Below, one piece after another: positions 23,753-36,200 of a stretch of DNA of 64,000 nucleotides. The position numbers were made by a program, and so were the translations under genes. Position 1 is the stretch's first letter. Each line of letters starts with the position of its first letter. Source of the DNA: Ganoderma boninense (lineage: Eukaryota > Basidiomycota > Agaricomycetes > Polyporales > Polyporaceae); NCBI GenBank assembly GCA_002900995.3, contig CM035315.1, positions 2,201,826 through 2,265,825 on the forward strand, given 5' to 3'. The notes under the pieces were generated by a model that saw nothing but the letters and a program-made list of their open reading frames with translations, did not search any database and was not told where the DNA came from.

Positions 23753-25415
23753 ATGGAGACCACTACTCGTGAGTCGCATCGCATGTTCGATCGTGGGCAT
23801 TGTGTCTTGGATAAATGGCCCATGTTACGGAAGCATGGTTTATGGTCATGATCACAGCGATCACGAAGATCGCGTCCTAAACCTCAGATTAACCACTGTT
23901 TCCCCTTGCAGATCGTGTGCCGGAGGTTTCCGATGTACAGTCCTTCGGTTAAACAAATATGCATCATCGGCGGAGGCGCCACCGGCATCGGTGCGCTCAA
24001 GATTGTCAAGGACGCACCGCAATTCAAGGAGGGCCGATGGAAGGTGACGGCATTCGAAGCGCGAGAGAAGATCGGAGGCATTTGGTACGACCTCAGGCTT
24101 TCGCGGTGTCATCATAACCCTCTCTCACGAGGATATATTTCCAGGTTACCCGCACCAGCAGATGCGGACCCTCCACTGACTGCCTTGTACGACTCGCTCA
24201 CCGCGAACACTCCCCACCCGCTCATGTGCTACACCTCGTATCTCTACCCGCCTGCGACGCCGCTCTACCCTCGCGCTCAAGTCGTTTTGGACTATATCGA
24301 GGACTACGCAAAGCATTTTGACCTGAACCAACATATCCGCCTCAGCACGAATGTCCTGGCCGTACATTGGGACGCAGCCTCAAGTAAATGGGACGTGACG
24401 GTTTCTGGAAAGGATGGAGAAGAGACGTTCGGGTTCGATCTTGTTCTAGTCGCCAAACGGACACTTCCGCGTCCCCCGGATCCCTGAGGTCAAAGGATTA
24501 GCGGAGTGGAGAGCGAAGGGCAAGGTCACTCACACGGCTTGGTATCGGCGTCCAGAGACCTACACGGGCAAGCTGCTTGTTATTGGTGGCGGATACAGCG
24601 GACAGGACGTCGCATCCGAGACCCGGCCATACGCAAAAGAAGTCGTCCATTCCATCACGGGCACTGCCCCCGAAGACGAAGACGGGGGAAAATTCAAGCT
24701 GCGTGGACGTGTGGCCAAATATCTGGATCCCGACAGGGAGACGTCCTCTTCGAAGACGGGGAGACCATGTCTGGGATCGACCACGTCGTGCTGGCCACTG
24801 GGTACCAATTCAGCTTCCCATTCCTGTCTGAGCCGGAGGTCCTGCCCTCGATGCCGCCGCGTGTTCCGCCGGTACCTCCGGTGTTGTGCAACTCGACGTA
24901 CCACATTTTCCCCTTGGCGAAGCACATGTTCCCCCTCGTCACCTCCTACCCGCCGTGCAGCATCGCATTCCTCGGCCTCCCCTCGCGCGTCGCGCCGTTC
25001 CCGCTGACTGAAATTCAGACCCGCGCAGCCCTGAAGGCATTCGCGGACCCCGCCACGCTGACCTGGGCGCGAGACAGCGGCACTCGACGCGCGCTACGAG
25101 GAGTTCCGCCAAGCGCAGGAGGGGGACGAGGTCGCGATCGCGGACGCGTGGTTCCGATTCGGCTTTGACGAGATGTTCGACTACCGGGACGAGCTGCACG
25201 AGTTCGTGGGGGACGAGTTCCGTGTGCCGGAGTGGGAGCGGAGGCTGTTCCGGAAGAAGGACGCCCTGAGGGAGCAGTGGCGGGAGCTGGAGCGGCTGGG
25301 CGAGGCGGACGGGTGGTCGAAGGGGGTCGGGGCGGGAACGGATCCGTGGCAGGAGTGGGCGGACTTCATGTGGAAGGTGTTGCGTCGCGGGTCGGCAGAC
25401 GTAGAGGTTTTGTGA
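23753..25415 (+). CDS. flavin-containing (FMO-like) monooxygenase B, four frame breaks
   Basis: Exons 23753-23768 (16 nt), 23912-24084 and 24145-25415, the same structure as paralogue A including the 16-nt first exon. Seen: QICIIGGGATGIGAL (FAD), LVLVANGHFRVP (after correction), THTAWYRRPETYTGK, LLVIGGGYSGQD (NADPH), LATGYQFSF and a C-terminal acidic helix. One-base changes are needed at about 23945 (extra), 24455 (extra A in AAA), 24737 (missing G) and 25078 (extra G); all phases then close and give about 530 aa. The 60-nt intron at 24085-24144 contains no stop, so it can be mistaken for coding. Either a decaying duplicate of A or a stretch of poor consensus; the breaks sit in short homopolymers, which favours the latter. 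Confidence 0.75.
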
Positions 25416-25957
25416 AATTCCCGAGTCGGCTTTGTAGATGTTCAAGTAGACTTGGAATGCGTCTGAACACCACACACCGAATGTTCTTCGCTCAGCTGTG
25501 GAATCAAGGAGTGCAATGAGCTGTGGAGTCCGTAGTTTGTTGCACGGCGCAGCGTTCCCAGGCGGCAAGTTCCCACCCTGGCATCATGGCCTAGCACTGG
25601 CAGCGGCAATGGCAAATATGGATCGTGGAAAGCACGTGATCGTGGTGGCCAGCGTTAGCCGACGCGACCGCCGACTGCCCCCCCGTCACGGTCCACTCCT
25701 CATCCGCGCACCACTCACAGCGCCCAGGTCGCGCTCACCGTCGAGCACTACATCTGCCCTAGTCTTCGCCTTTCGAGTGCACGAGCAGCCCTTTTCCCTC
25801 ACAGGAGGGACTCCAGGGCCCTCAGAGAAGACCGCGGGCGCATCTAGTACGTAGGGAGTTTGGGCGGGTTACACGGTACGTACGGTGCTTATATGCGTGT
25901 TTACAGACTCACAGCGTGTTTCTCTCCGTGTGCTAATGCGGATGTGAAGTTTCCCGA
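25416..25957. other. intergenic, no gene recognised
   Basis: Space between FMO B and the PHD/chromodomain gene, probably 3' UTR and promoter. A frame at 25498-25854 has no motif. Confidence 0.4.
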
Positions 25958-28831
25958 ATGAATCCATATCAGAACAACCCTGCATATATTCAGTGGCAAC
26001 TGGACGCTATGCGAGCTGGCCCATCACATCCGCCCCATCCAGTCCATCCCGCGCACGCAGTACAACATGTTGTCCCGCCACCGCAGCCACAGCGGCCACT
26101 TTATGACTTTCTTCCATTTCGCGAGCTCGAGGCCTCGGTCGTGGCTGCGCTGGACAAGTTCAACAATCATTCGTCCACCCGCATGGACAGAGTGGAGATC
26201 GCGATAGGCAATCTCTCGAAAGTCACGTCCGAGGCCCTTCAGATGGCAAACTCCACACGCCAAGAGAACAAGGCAGCTCTCGAGAAGTTGCAGAATCTCG
26301 TCTTGAAAGTGGCGGAAATGTCTTTGGGGAAGACGAACCGGCTCGAGGTGCTTTTGGGCGACCCCGACCAGCAGACCACGGAGGGCAACCAGCTCACACT
26401 GTTTGGGCGTATTGAGCAGCTCGAGCGCGCGATTTTGGAGTTGTCAGAAAGCATCGGGGACCCAGACGCTGCGCGTCCTGTCACTGTCCGGCATGAAGCG
26501 GGTGTCAACACGAGCCCCCTACTTCGTCCCACGGCCGATGTAGGTGTGGACGCGATCGACCTTTGTCCGCCGATCCCACACGCGGAGATGGGGATTCAGG
26601 TCGACCAGCCCACAAGAGCTGAGACGGGAGTTGAAGCGCGTCAGCCGACTCCAGCAAGAAACTCCGTAGGGACTCCGAGTCAAACAACTTCAACATCCTC
26701 TGCATTCGTTGGTGAGTATGTTGGTGCATTCTCGGTGTGCTTTTCCGACGCTGATGTCGAAGCACTGGCAGCTCCTGCGATACAGTCGCGGTACAGAGGC
26801 TCCTCCTTCACCGCACAACCCCTCGTCGCCGCCTCATGGGACCCACAAGACGGAGCAAGTGGTGAGCAAATTCCGTCACCAGTCGTGCTCGTGGCTGATG
26901 TCAACACTGCCGCATCGCCAATCCGCGCAGAAAGTTCAAGCTCGCGATCCTCTAGTCCCATCCCATCTCCTCCTCCATGCCCCTTAGCGATCAGCGCAAA
27001 TGCGAGCACGATTGCTGGGAGCATCACTTCGACATCGCATACTCAGCTGTCGCCGCAACCTAGTTCAATCTTCGACGAGCAGGAAATTCTAGACACCCTA
27101 AATCCTATGTCTCAGTGTTATACTTCTCCGTACGAACCGGCATCCCAGAGCCCTCCTCAGTCCTCCCCCGTCTGTGCGCCCCTTCATCTTCCTCGCTATG
27201 ATACCCAGTCCAAATTCCCCCCTCATACCCCTCCAGTTCGATCGTTGGGACGGTTCCCGACGCAGCCTTCCCTTGGACACCAAAATCGGGATCATTTCGT
27301 CGCCCCTCCGCCACTTCCCAGAGGCATTCTCGCAGCGAGCGGCACAGCGCCACCTACCCAGTCGTCACCACTCCCGAAGGGTTTCATGCATCTGAACGCA
27401 TCCTCCCCTTCATTTACAGCTGCGTCGGCATCTGGTTCCAACTCAGCTCTCTCGAGTCTGTCGCAACTTACACCACCGCTTTCTCCCCCGCCCCCACAGC
27501 GCGACCTGTCTTTATCTCGTTCGCCACCACCTCCATCGCCTTTGTCTGACCTTCCAGTCCATGCTCCTGTACAGCCGCAGATCCCTTTGCCCGTCTCGCG
27601 CGCCCCCTCCCTCTCATCGATGTCGTCGCTGTCTTCGATCGCCAGCACCACCACACCCAGGAACTCCGTCCCACAGCAACAGCCAAGACCAAAGCAGACC
27701 GCGAAGCGCGGCGGAAAGAGTGCCAGCGCGACCGTCCGTGTCAACAGGAGCGAGATGACGGCGGGTCGGTCGCGCAGCCGAAGAAGCGGCGGAAGACGCT
27801 AGCTACGCCTGCTGAGCTGCAGTACGAGCCCGACGCTGGTCCGTCCGCCTCTGCGTCTACCAGAAGTGGCCGCGGAAGAGGGCGCGGGCGTGGGAGAGGG
27901 AGGGAGCGCGGCGGCGCGAGAGGGACTGGCCGGAAAGTACAGCAGCTGGTCATCACTCCGCTGAAGCAGGAGGTCGAGGCGCAGCCGCTGCCGGGCGAGG
28001 CGAAGCAGAGGTACGAGGCGCCGAAGATTGGCGTGGACTGCCCATGGCCGTCGAAGGTTCTCGGCGAGGAGACGTCCAGGCGAGAGGTACGTCGTCTGTT
28101 AGGGTTGGCTGGTTGCTGTGCCAGAGATGATTGATGACTGTTGACGTCTGGGGAATCTGCCTGATAGTTCATTCAATGTGACAAGTGAGTCGTTGTCCGG
28201 ACGATCAAATATGACTAAACTGAATCTACCGTCACAGCTGCGAGGGATGGTATCACTTTGCCTGCGTAGGCATCAGGCCGGGCGACTCCCGCCTGGACCC
28301 GGATGCGGCCTTCCTCTGTCCCCCATGCGAGCACTCTGAGTACGTCTTCTGCTTTTTCTTGCATACCGCCCATCGACCAAGACGTGTTCGCAGGGTCGCG
28401 CGGGAGCAGCGCCGGGAAGTACGCTTCCAAGCGGCAGCCTGCGTCCGTCCAGATTGCGACTACCCCGGAGCAGCAGAGGACACGAACGAGTACTTTGTCG
28501 AGCGGGTGATCGGGCGCCGGCCGTTCAGGCCCGAGCTCGACTCAGACGTTCGCCTGCCGACCGAGTTCATGTGGCTCGTCAAGTGGGACGGGTGCGTCGC
28601 CTTTCCTGTTCCTCCCCGTTTCTGAGACTGATTAAGGGCACCGTTGGGTCGGTGGTCCACAGATACAAGGCTGACCAGGCAACATGGGGGGCTAACGAGC
28701 ACCTCGGCGAGTGCGCGAAGTTTATCGAGGACTTCGAGCAGGCTGCGGAGATCGAGGGCCGTGACCTCCGTGCGCGCGACGCGACCATCTTGCTCAACGA
28801 AGCCGCCGCGGCGGGTTGGGCACAGTCTTAA
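25958..28831 (+). CDS. PHD-finger and chromodomain protein, one frame break
   Basis: Exons 25958-28086, 28168-28184, 28238-28339, 28394-28591, 28663-28831; about 871 aa once a missing base near 27670 (CCC run) is allowed. The first 580 residues have a helical coiled-coil-like region (about residues 60-165) and long Ser/Pro-rich disorder. After the break follow a basic AKTKADREARRKE helix, a KKRRK nuclear-type signal and a GRGRGRGRGR run. Then comes a PHD-like zinc module (CDNCEGWYHFACVGI, FLCPPC) split over two introns, and a chromodomain (EYFVERVIGR, FMWLVKWDGYKADQATW). PHD and chromo modules read histone tails, so a chromatin reader is likely. The usual first Cys pair of the PHD is incomplete (only DCPW upstream). 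Confidence 0.75.
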
Positions 28832-30367
28832 CCCGCCGTTGTTGTGCTAGGGTCTTTCTCGCCGTGATACATAACTCCCTCTTGATCTCAGGTTATCTGT
28901 TTCCTCATTTTATCATTCACAACTAATCGTGTGTGTATATGCACTTCTTAAGTTTACATGTCGAGTCTCCGCTGTGTCGCCCCCTTCGCTGTCGCATCGC
29001 TATACGTCGCTCTAGTCACATCATCCATTGTCCTGTCGCATACTTCACATTCATATTCATTATCCGAATTAACTGCTTTTATCGCCGTCTTCCCGAGGAG
29101 AGGGATCTCACCTGACTTTCAACGATAGGGTGACTCAAGGTGAGATAGGTAACCATCGATGCTGAAATCCTGGCTTATTATTGTTTGGTTCTGACGTCTC
29201 GTGAGGGAATATTTAGTGCTGATGGATGGCTGTAGTGGATTCTGCGCTCTTGAGCGGTGAATCCTCTTCCGGATGACACTGACGAGGTGCGTTCTCACCT
29301 TTTTGAAGTGAGTTTCGGAGTTGGCTCACCGGTCTCTGTCTAGTTCCGATTTATGCATGGCTCGTTCGATCCGTGCCCCTGTCGTTTTATCTCCTTATGG
29401 ACAGTGTCCCTTGACTATAAGTACGGTATGACCATGTCGTCTCTTAGCTGTCTGAAGCACCGTGGAGTCTCACGTCAGGACCGCACAGCCGAGCCCAAAA
29501 GGCGATACTTCAGCGGCCAGCCGTCGTGTCCAAGTTTACAAGGTTTCAGCGGCAAAGGGGCATCTGCAACCGCGAGCGTGCAACGTGCGTGGCACAACTT
29601 ATTGTTCAGGCGCGTGTTCTGTTCATCAGATAAACAGCACAGAGTCGGAGTCGACTTGTGTTTTTCTCATTGCTGTGCCGTTTGCTGTGGCCGTCAAATC
29701 CTACCAAAGGGTGGATGTTGCAACTTTTACGCCGATAGAGGCTCGATCACATATGGAGGCGCATACAGTGCAGATAGGCCATTTCCGCAAATGAGGGATC
29801 CCGTTACGGGCTCGGTGAGCCAAAATGGCAGCGATAGTCAAAGCGGCGTCTCTCCCTCGATGCCGCGAGTCATCGCAAGATGGACATAAAGATGGACAGA
29901 TGGTAGACCACAACGTTCGAATGGCCTATCTTTGGACTGTAGCTCGCACAATGCCCCGCCGCCGTTCACAACCGCCTCGTCTAACATCAACGTTCTCCAG
30001 GACGGGAGCTGATCGACGCTCGACTGCCGAATACCGTGATGTCCGACGGCCAGGTTTCGCATGTGAACGGCAACCCGGCAGCCTTCTTCCGTCGACTCCT
30101 CTGAACTCAAACACCTTCGCCGCGCGGTACAAAGGCCTGGATGCTTCCCCAGCCGCCTACCCACGCAACCCACCTCCTTACCCTTCCCTCTCGTGCTGGC
30201 GACCCATCGTAATACCTCATGGGGCTCTCGCTGATCAATAATGGTCTCAGGATCCTGTCGATGTCAGTCCCTGGGCATGGTCTACTTGATAGTCTCAAAA
30301 CTTATTTGTGGCATGAAGAGCGGAATCGGACCATGCCATTCGCATCGCCTCTGCCGTAGCCTTTGGT
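28832..30367. other. intergenic, no gene recognised
   Basis: 1.5 kb of mixed composition. Frames of up to 178 codons on the plus strand (29353-29889) lack motifs and overlap others on the minus strand. Confidence 0.35.
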
Positions 30368-31874
30368 ATGCCGTTCGGTCCAAGCCTTACCGAGTCGCAG
30401 CACAACGCTGAATCGTCTTACCGCAATTTGGCAGGGATACTCTATTACGACTACACTCTCACGTTTGGCATGGAAGTAGACCGTTTCTGGAAACGCCGCC
30501 CTTCTTTCGCCTCCTTCGTTTTCTATTTTAACCGCTATTTGGTGTTTTTCGGCCACATCCCCGTGTTGTACGAGTTTTACGGGACCTACAACCAGAACGT
30601 GAGTCTGGCCCTCGATGATTTGTATTGGCATCAGATACTCATGCGAGGTTTTGAGATAGCTGTGAGTAGGCCGGAGATGGGCTGCGCCTCCGAGACGGAG
30701 CTCATGAATCCTCGAGTTTTGTAGATGTTCGAAGGTCCAGATGTACCACCAGCTGCTAGCCGGAATAGTTCAGGTCGTTGTGGCAGGTGAGTTGATCCTC
30801 AGCCCCGGTCCAGGGATTGCACAAAACATTTTGGCGCGTGTTAGGACTTCAAATGTTCCGCATACATGCGCTGTATCATGGTGATCGCCGAATAACTTCT
30901 GCGCTGGTCGTCCTTGCTATCGTCTGTGCTTCAATCAGCATCGTGAGTCCTGCTCTCGCTTTCATACCCGCCTGAAATACGATGACCGTGTTCTAAGTGG
31001 TCTATATCTCGAACATGGATGCAACCTTCCAACCAGAGGCACCCAGTAGGAATTCCGGGCGTCGGATGCGACCTCATGATGACAAAGATTCAGTAGGTCG
31101 GATCTCAGTAGCGTCCCTTGCTTCCCTTAGGCTAATCATTACACTCGTAAGGGGAAAATGTACGTCGCATGCCACTTTCCCTCCTCTACCGCGATCACGG
31201 AGCATGAACCCCATGTAGACCTATCCTTCGCCTGGTTGAGCATCCTCGCATACGACACAGTGGTATTCGCACTTACCCTATATCGAGCCCTCGGGGTAGA
31301 ATCAAGGTGGAGGGGCGATATCCTGAACGTTTTGCTTCGTGATGGTGAGTGCGTTAAGAGTGGGCATCGGTCTGCATGGATGGTTGACGCAGTCCAACTA
31401 TATCATAGGCGCGTTCTACTTCGCGTACGTGGCCCCGTGTTCGATCGGACTGCCCGAGTATTTGACGTGGAATTGACATCCCGGATCGCAGCGTGCTCCT
31501 TGTATGCCACTTGTGCAACATCATAACCTGCGTTGTGTGTGCCTTCCTTTCGTGACCTCGACCGACACGCTAACCACGTCCCGTACAATCTCGTCTACAG
31601 CTCGCACCGGTAAGCGTGTCACCCCGAAAGCATGGAAAATCCTCAATGACAACATAGTGCTTGACAGGGCGTTTACCGAGGCATCAGCGTCACCATCACG
31701 AACGTGTACGTCCCATGTCTCATCTCTCTGTCCACACCAGTTTCAACCAGGACGGATAAGCCTCTCCCTGTAGTTACACGTAGAAGTGGCTCAGAACCGC
31801 CTATAGTTACAGGCCAAGTTAGTGAGCGAGCATTCCTAAGCCAAGGACTTTCATCCACTCTGTCTCGAAGTTAA
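30368..31874 (+). CDS. DUF6533-type multi-pass membrane protein, boundaries uncertain
   Basis: Recognised from pieces typical of a large basidiomycete family of unknown function: exon 30368-30598 with LYYDYTLTFGMEVDRFWKRR and a helix FASFVFYFNRYLVFF; 30741-30786 (MYHQLLAGIVQVVVA); 30845-30942 (GLQMFRIHALYHGDRR plus a helix); then frames with CHFPSSTAI, FAWLSILAYDTVVFALTLYRAL and NVLLRDG (about 31150-31345), a short GAFYFA piece near 31410, CHLCNIIT near 31510 and GVYRGISVTITNV from about 31670. The exons from 30943 on are not resolved with confidence, and the chosen stop (31872-31874) is the end of the last open frame. It may be intact or partly degraded. Confidence 0.55.
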
Positions 31875-32203
31875 GCCGTGTTCACCTTCTACAAGTGCAC
31901 TTCAATCCGGGTCCCGCGCTAATCCCGGCCGCTCTCCTCATCCTAAGCCAAGGCCCCGTACCGCGCGCTCTTGAATCCGGGCCGCTCTCCTTCCCTTTGC
32001 AAGCTCTCAAGTGTCGGCTCGCCTCATCCTAAGCCCAGGTCCTCTCGCGCACGCGAAGTTTCATTGGGACAAAAGTGCACGCCATCATTCTAGCAACGTC
32101 ACAGTGGGAACGTACGCTAACTGCATCGTAGCCGCCACTCTGTCCGACCACCTCCTCGACGTATCTATCCCTGGCGTTCCATTCCCACGCCATGTTCGCA
32201 CGT

Positions 32204-32599
32204 CTAAGCTGCGACGGCCTCCATAGGTGACTCCATGTCCGCTTCCGCTGGCGACGGTACGAAATCGCCCTCCTCTTCGATCGTCGGGAGAACTGCCACG
32301 TCGTAGTCCGTCGGTTCCAGGAGACCGACGGCGAAATAACAAGGGTCCAAGCGCGCCACCTGGGAGCGGCCCAGGTTCCCTAGATTCCTCACAGGTTCGT
32401 GATAGATGGAGTCGAGGGCATTATCGAGAGGTGGTCCGTAGGTGGGGCAGGCGACGAAGACGGGATGCTTCACTACGAGATCCCAGATGGTCTTTGGGGA
32501 CCAACTAGTGGACGGGACTATCCAGGATCCATCGGGGCCTGGAATAAAATACGGACGTGGCAGGTGCTGCAGGTCGTGCGCCATCTGTGGCGGTTGCAC
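32204..32599 (-). CDS. hypothetical protein fragment, 131 aa
   Basis: An open frame with a coding-like composition (PRPYFIPGPDGSWIVPSTSW, WDLVVKHPVFVACPTYG, LDPCYFAVGLLEPTDYDVAV). I do not recognise it. It sits in a repeat-rich stretch just upstream of the Ty3 5' LTR and could be a transposon remnant or a short orphan gene. The reverse frames also stay open for some distance, so coding status is uncertain. Confidence 0.35.
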   Translation of the reverse strand: MQPPQMAHDLQHLPRPYFIPGPDGSWIVPSTSWSPKTIWDLVVKHPVFVACPTYGPPLDNALDSIYHEPVRNLGNLGRSQVARLDPCYFAVGLLEPTDYDVAVLPTIEEEGDFVPSPAEADMESPMEAVAA

Positions 32600-32914
32600 A
32601 GCGAGAAACCTTGCATTCCGGTGAATTCTCCGTTCACCTCAACGCACAAAGTAACACTTACTGAATTGTATCCCACAGGGCCACCCAGTTACACCACAGG
32701 TCAGTCGCCACGATGAAAATGGGAATCCAGAGGACACAGCGGGGGAGTGGACAGCGTTGTGCACGATGTGGGTGGTAGTGATGCACTGTCAGGCCCCTTC
32801 CCCGGCATTCCGTCATCAGTCAGATAATCCCGGTGAGCCACTTAGCTTGTTTTTTCTGAATGCCTCAAGACGGATAATCCACGGAGTTAGGTTACGCTGT
32901 GGACTCTGGCTTAG

Positions 32915-33104
32915 TGTTACGACGTATAGCTTCACGTATCATTAGCGCCCTCATTAGATAAGCTACCTATAAAGAGTTCCTGATGTACGGGCGGTGGGAC
33001 AAGTCTTCTCCCACCGCCCCACTAGTGTACCCGTCGCCCTCAATATAGGACGTTGACGAGTTACACCCGGGGCCTTGAGAAGCACCACCTCTTGTGACTT
33101 TACA
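32915..33104 (+). repeat. 5' LTR
   Basis: 190 bp, TG...CA ends, partner of 50244-50433. A TATAAAG at 32968-32974 is the likely core promoter, so U3 is short. The sequence directly after it (TCTTTTTTAACTCGC) does not look like a tRNA 3'-end complement. Confidence 0.95.
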
Positions 33105-33288
33105 TCTTTTTTAACTCGCTTTTGTCTTATACTCTGGGCGACACTCGAATCGATTCGCCTCGACAACTCAAGACACCCTCTCGGCGACACTCCGTAGGAC
33201 TCGCCGCGAGCAAAACTACCTATCGGACGACTCCTCAAGCGACACTCTTCAAGACTCGCCTTGATTCGTATTCGATCCCGACCCCAAC

Positions 33289-36200
33289 ATGTCTTACTCT
33301 CGGTATGGCTCCCTGTCGCGGGACGAGCCCCCCCACTTCCCTCAGCCCGTGCCACAACGGGCACAGCCCCCCGTTCACCTCCCACCAGCGGTGGACGACA
33401 CCACTCTCCCCGACGCTGCGAGTTTCGCGACGGCACGGTCCCAAGGCTCCAGCCGTGACGCAGGAGAGTATTCGCACACCGTCGCGTCGAGCGACGGTGT
33501 CAACACGGTACGTCCCCCCACTCGCACTCACCCACTTCCGGCGACCTACCACTCCCCGCCGTCTCCGTCTCCGCGACGAGACGGCTACTCATCCATACTG
33601 AGTATGGACCAAACGAGCGTGGTAGGCCCGGGGTACCCAGCGACGGGCGGCCCCAATACAACAGCGACTACTGCCCCGCCGCACTCGACACCCAACGTCG
33701 AGTACGCACGACGTTGGGGAGCCCCTCAGGCTGCCCCTTCTGCATCACAGCCAGTATCGGCTGTGCCGAGAGCAGCCAGCTCGCTATTGACACGCACGGG
33801 TGTCGCTGCGCCGCCGACCCCCCGTCAAGTGATAGCCTCGTTCGAGGCAGCACTAACATCTTACCAGAGCTCATTGCAGGAGCAACTAACCTTGCGGTCT
33901 CAACAGCTGTCCGAGCATGCAAGTGACCTGTCGTCGTTGCATGCCCGGTCCGACGCGGTACTTCGCGAGTACGCTGAGGAGGTGCGTGCTGCTCAAGCTC
34001 GCACCAACCGAGCTCTCGACGACAATCAGCTTATGCTGCGAGATGTCGAGCGCACCATCGCTGAGTCTCGACGCTCCCTGGGGCTCCCGCCACTGGCTAC
34101 TGCTATCTCGCCGGATCCTGTTCCGATCCCGCCTCCTGTGTCTCACTCTGCTCCACCCTTGCAATTGCCCCCGATTGGGATGCCTCGAGCGGACGACGTG
34201 CGAGCTCACACGTCACCCCTGCAGGCTGAGGGCATGCCCCCCATGCATCACAGCAATCCTACGATGCCCCGCCTGCCGCACGAACCGCTGGAGGACTACG
34301 ACCAGCGGATTGGGCGTGCTGCTCGGCAACATGGCCGAATTGCGCAAGCAATTCAGCCCAGCGTAACTAGCCTGGCTCAAAGTGTACATAGCCTAACGAT
34401 GAATGGTAGTAGTTCTCATTCATCAACTGGTGCAACTGTGCACACCACTGCCCGCCCTTGTCCGCCTCCTTCCAACACTGTGCATGACCGATATGCTGAT
34501 TATCGGTCAACGTATGAGGAGGTACTGAATGAACGACATGCTCGTGAACGTCGTGAGCTTCACCAAATGCAACAAGCTGCCCTGAGTGCTGACCCGTCTG
34601 CCATACCGCAAGAGTATGGCGGTAATCCAGTGCCGCAGACATCAGTACGATTTGACGCGAACATGCCTATGCCGTCTGCGTCGACTGTACGAACCGCGTA
34701 CGCCAATCGGCACCAGCCGCTGCCCATCTACACGGCTGGTCAGCCCATTAGCGTATTACAATCTGCAGCTGGGCCCTCAGGCATCCCGAGAGGTGATGGG
34801 TCTGGAGCGCGCTTGTCGAACCCTCACCTCGATGGGTTGATTCAACAGATAATTCGAAATATACGATACAAAGTTGGCCAAGCTTTGCCGCCGTTACCTG
34901 ACGGTGCCAAGCAGCCAAAAGTTGAGATGCCCGACAAGTACCCGGGCACGAGCGACCATCAAGTGTTCTACCGGTGGCTCGATGGAGTGCTGAATTGGAT
35001 GCGTGCCTATAACTTGTGCGGACCCGATGCAGACTTCCATCGCCTCCGATACCTTCGCCAGCATTTGATCAAAGATGCAGAGGAGTGGTATGTCCGAGAA
35101 GTCGACCACCCCTCCATCCAGATCACGCCGAGCTTCGAGGACGCGATCTGTGCGATGCACGCCAGATTCATCCATTCGAACACGGCGGCGAAAGCGACTG
35201 AGGTGTTTGCGCGGTGTACTTACTCTCACCGTGGAGGTGTTGAGAAATTCGCTGAAGACTTGAAGCAGCGGGCTTCTGAAATGATTGAGCATCCCAGCCC
35301 GTACGAGATGCGTATGCGATTATTCCATGGGCTCCCAGAACTAATGATTAAGGATCTGCGAGTATACAGAGGAATATCGCCGGAGTACTGCACCTGGGAA
35401 ACGATCCTCGAGCATGCACGACAGCTCGAGGAAGCGTACCGGCCCACTGACTCGAACTCTCAGCAGAAAACAACCATGAACACCCAGTCATCCAGTATGC
35501 ATCGCGAGCGAACGTATGGTGACCGTCGGCAGAATGGGCGCGATCGCACAAGGTCGCAGTCGCGAGGACGGTCGAGCGAACGCCGCCCTGACCGCCACAG
35601 TCAGGACCATCGCAGTCACGACAACCGCGACCGCCGCCCATCTAATACACGGTTCCCACCGCGGCCACCTACACCAGGCCCGTCTGCTCCGAAAGACGGC
35701 GCATGTTTCGCCTGTGGGAAGGTGGGTCACTTCAAAGGTGACCCACAGTGCCCTAAAAACAGGGAAAACGGTCAGTCCGCGTCCGCGACGATTCGTAACA
35801 AACCGAGGTTCCATGCCCAGCGAATCCTGTCCGCTTCAGAGGACGACCTCCAGCCGGACGCACGAGACGGCTGGGGAGGCTCGCAATACGAATCAGAACT
35901 CCACTCCGCTGGTTCAGAGAGTGAACCAGAGGGGGAGGACAAGGACGAGGGATCGGAAATCATTCGGGCGCATGCAATGCGCATCCTGGAACAAGAAAAA
36001 TCAGTGTCAATGCGCGCAATGCGACAGACAACAGTCGAAGAAGTAGAAGACGAAGACGTCGCAGCTGAACGGCTGCGACGCACGGAACGTGCTGCGCTCG
36101 AAGACGGACAGACAACTGTCCGCCTCCAAGCTATGCGTACTGCGGCCAAGCCCAAGAAACCAATGGAGTTTCGATCCACGGTGCGACGGAGGGACTCCGT

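Noticed and set aside
899..25415. A secondary-metabolite cluster made of the P450 and the two FMO-like genes
   Set aside because: They are separated by housekeeping genes, and no synthase, terpene cyclase or transporter is present.
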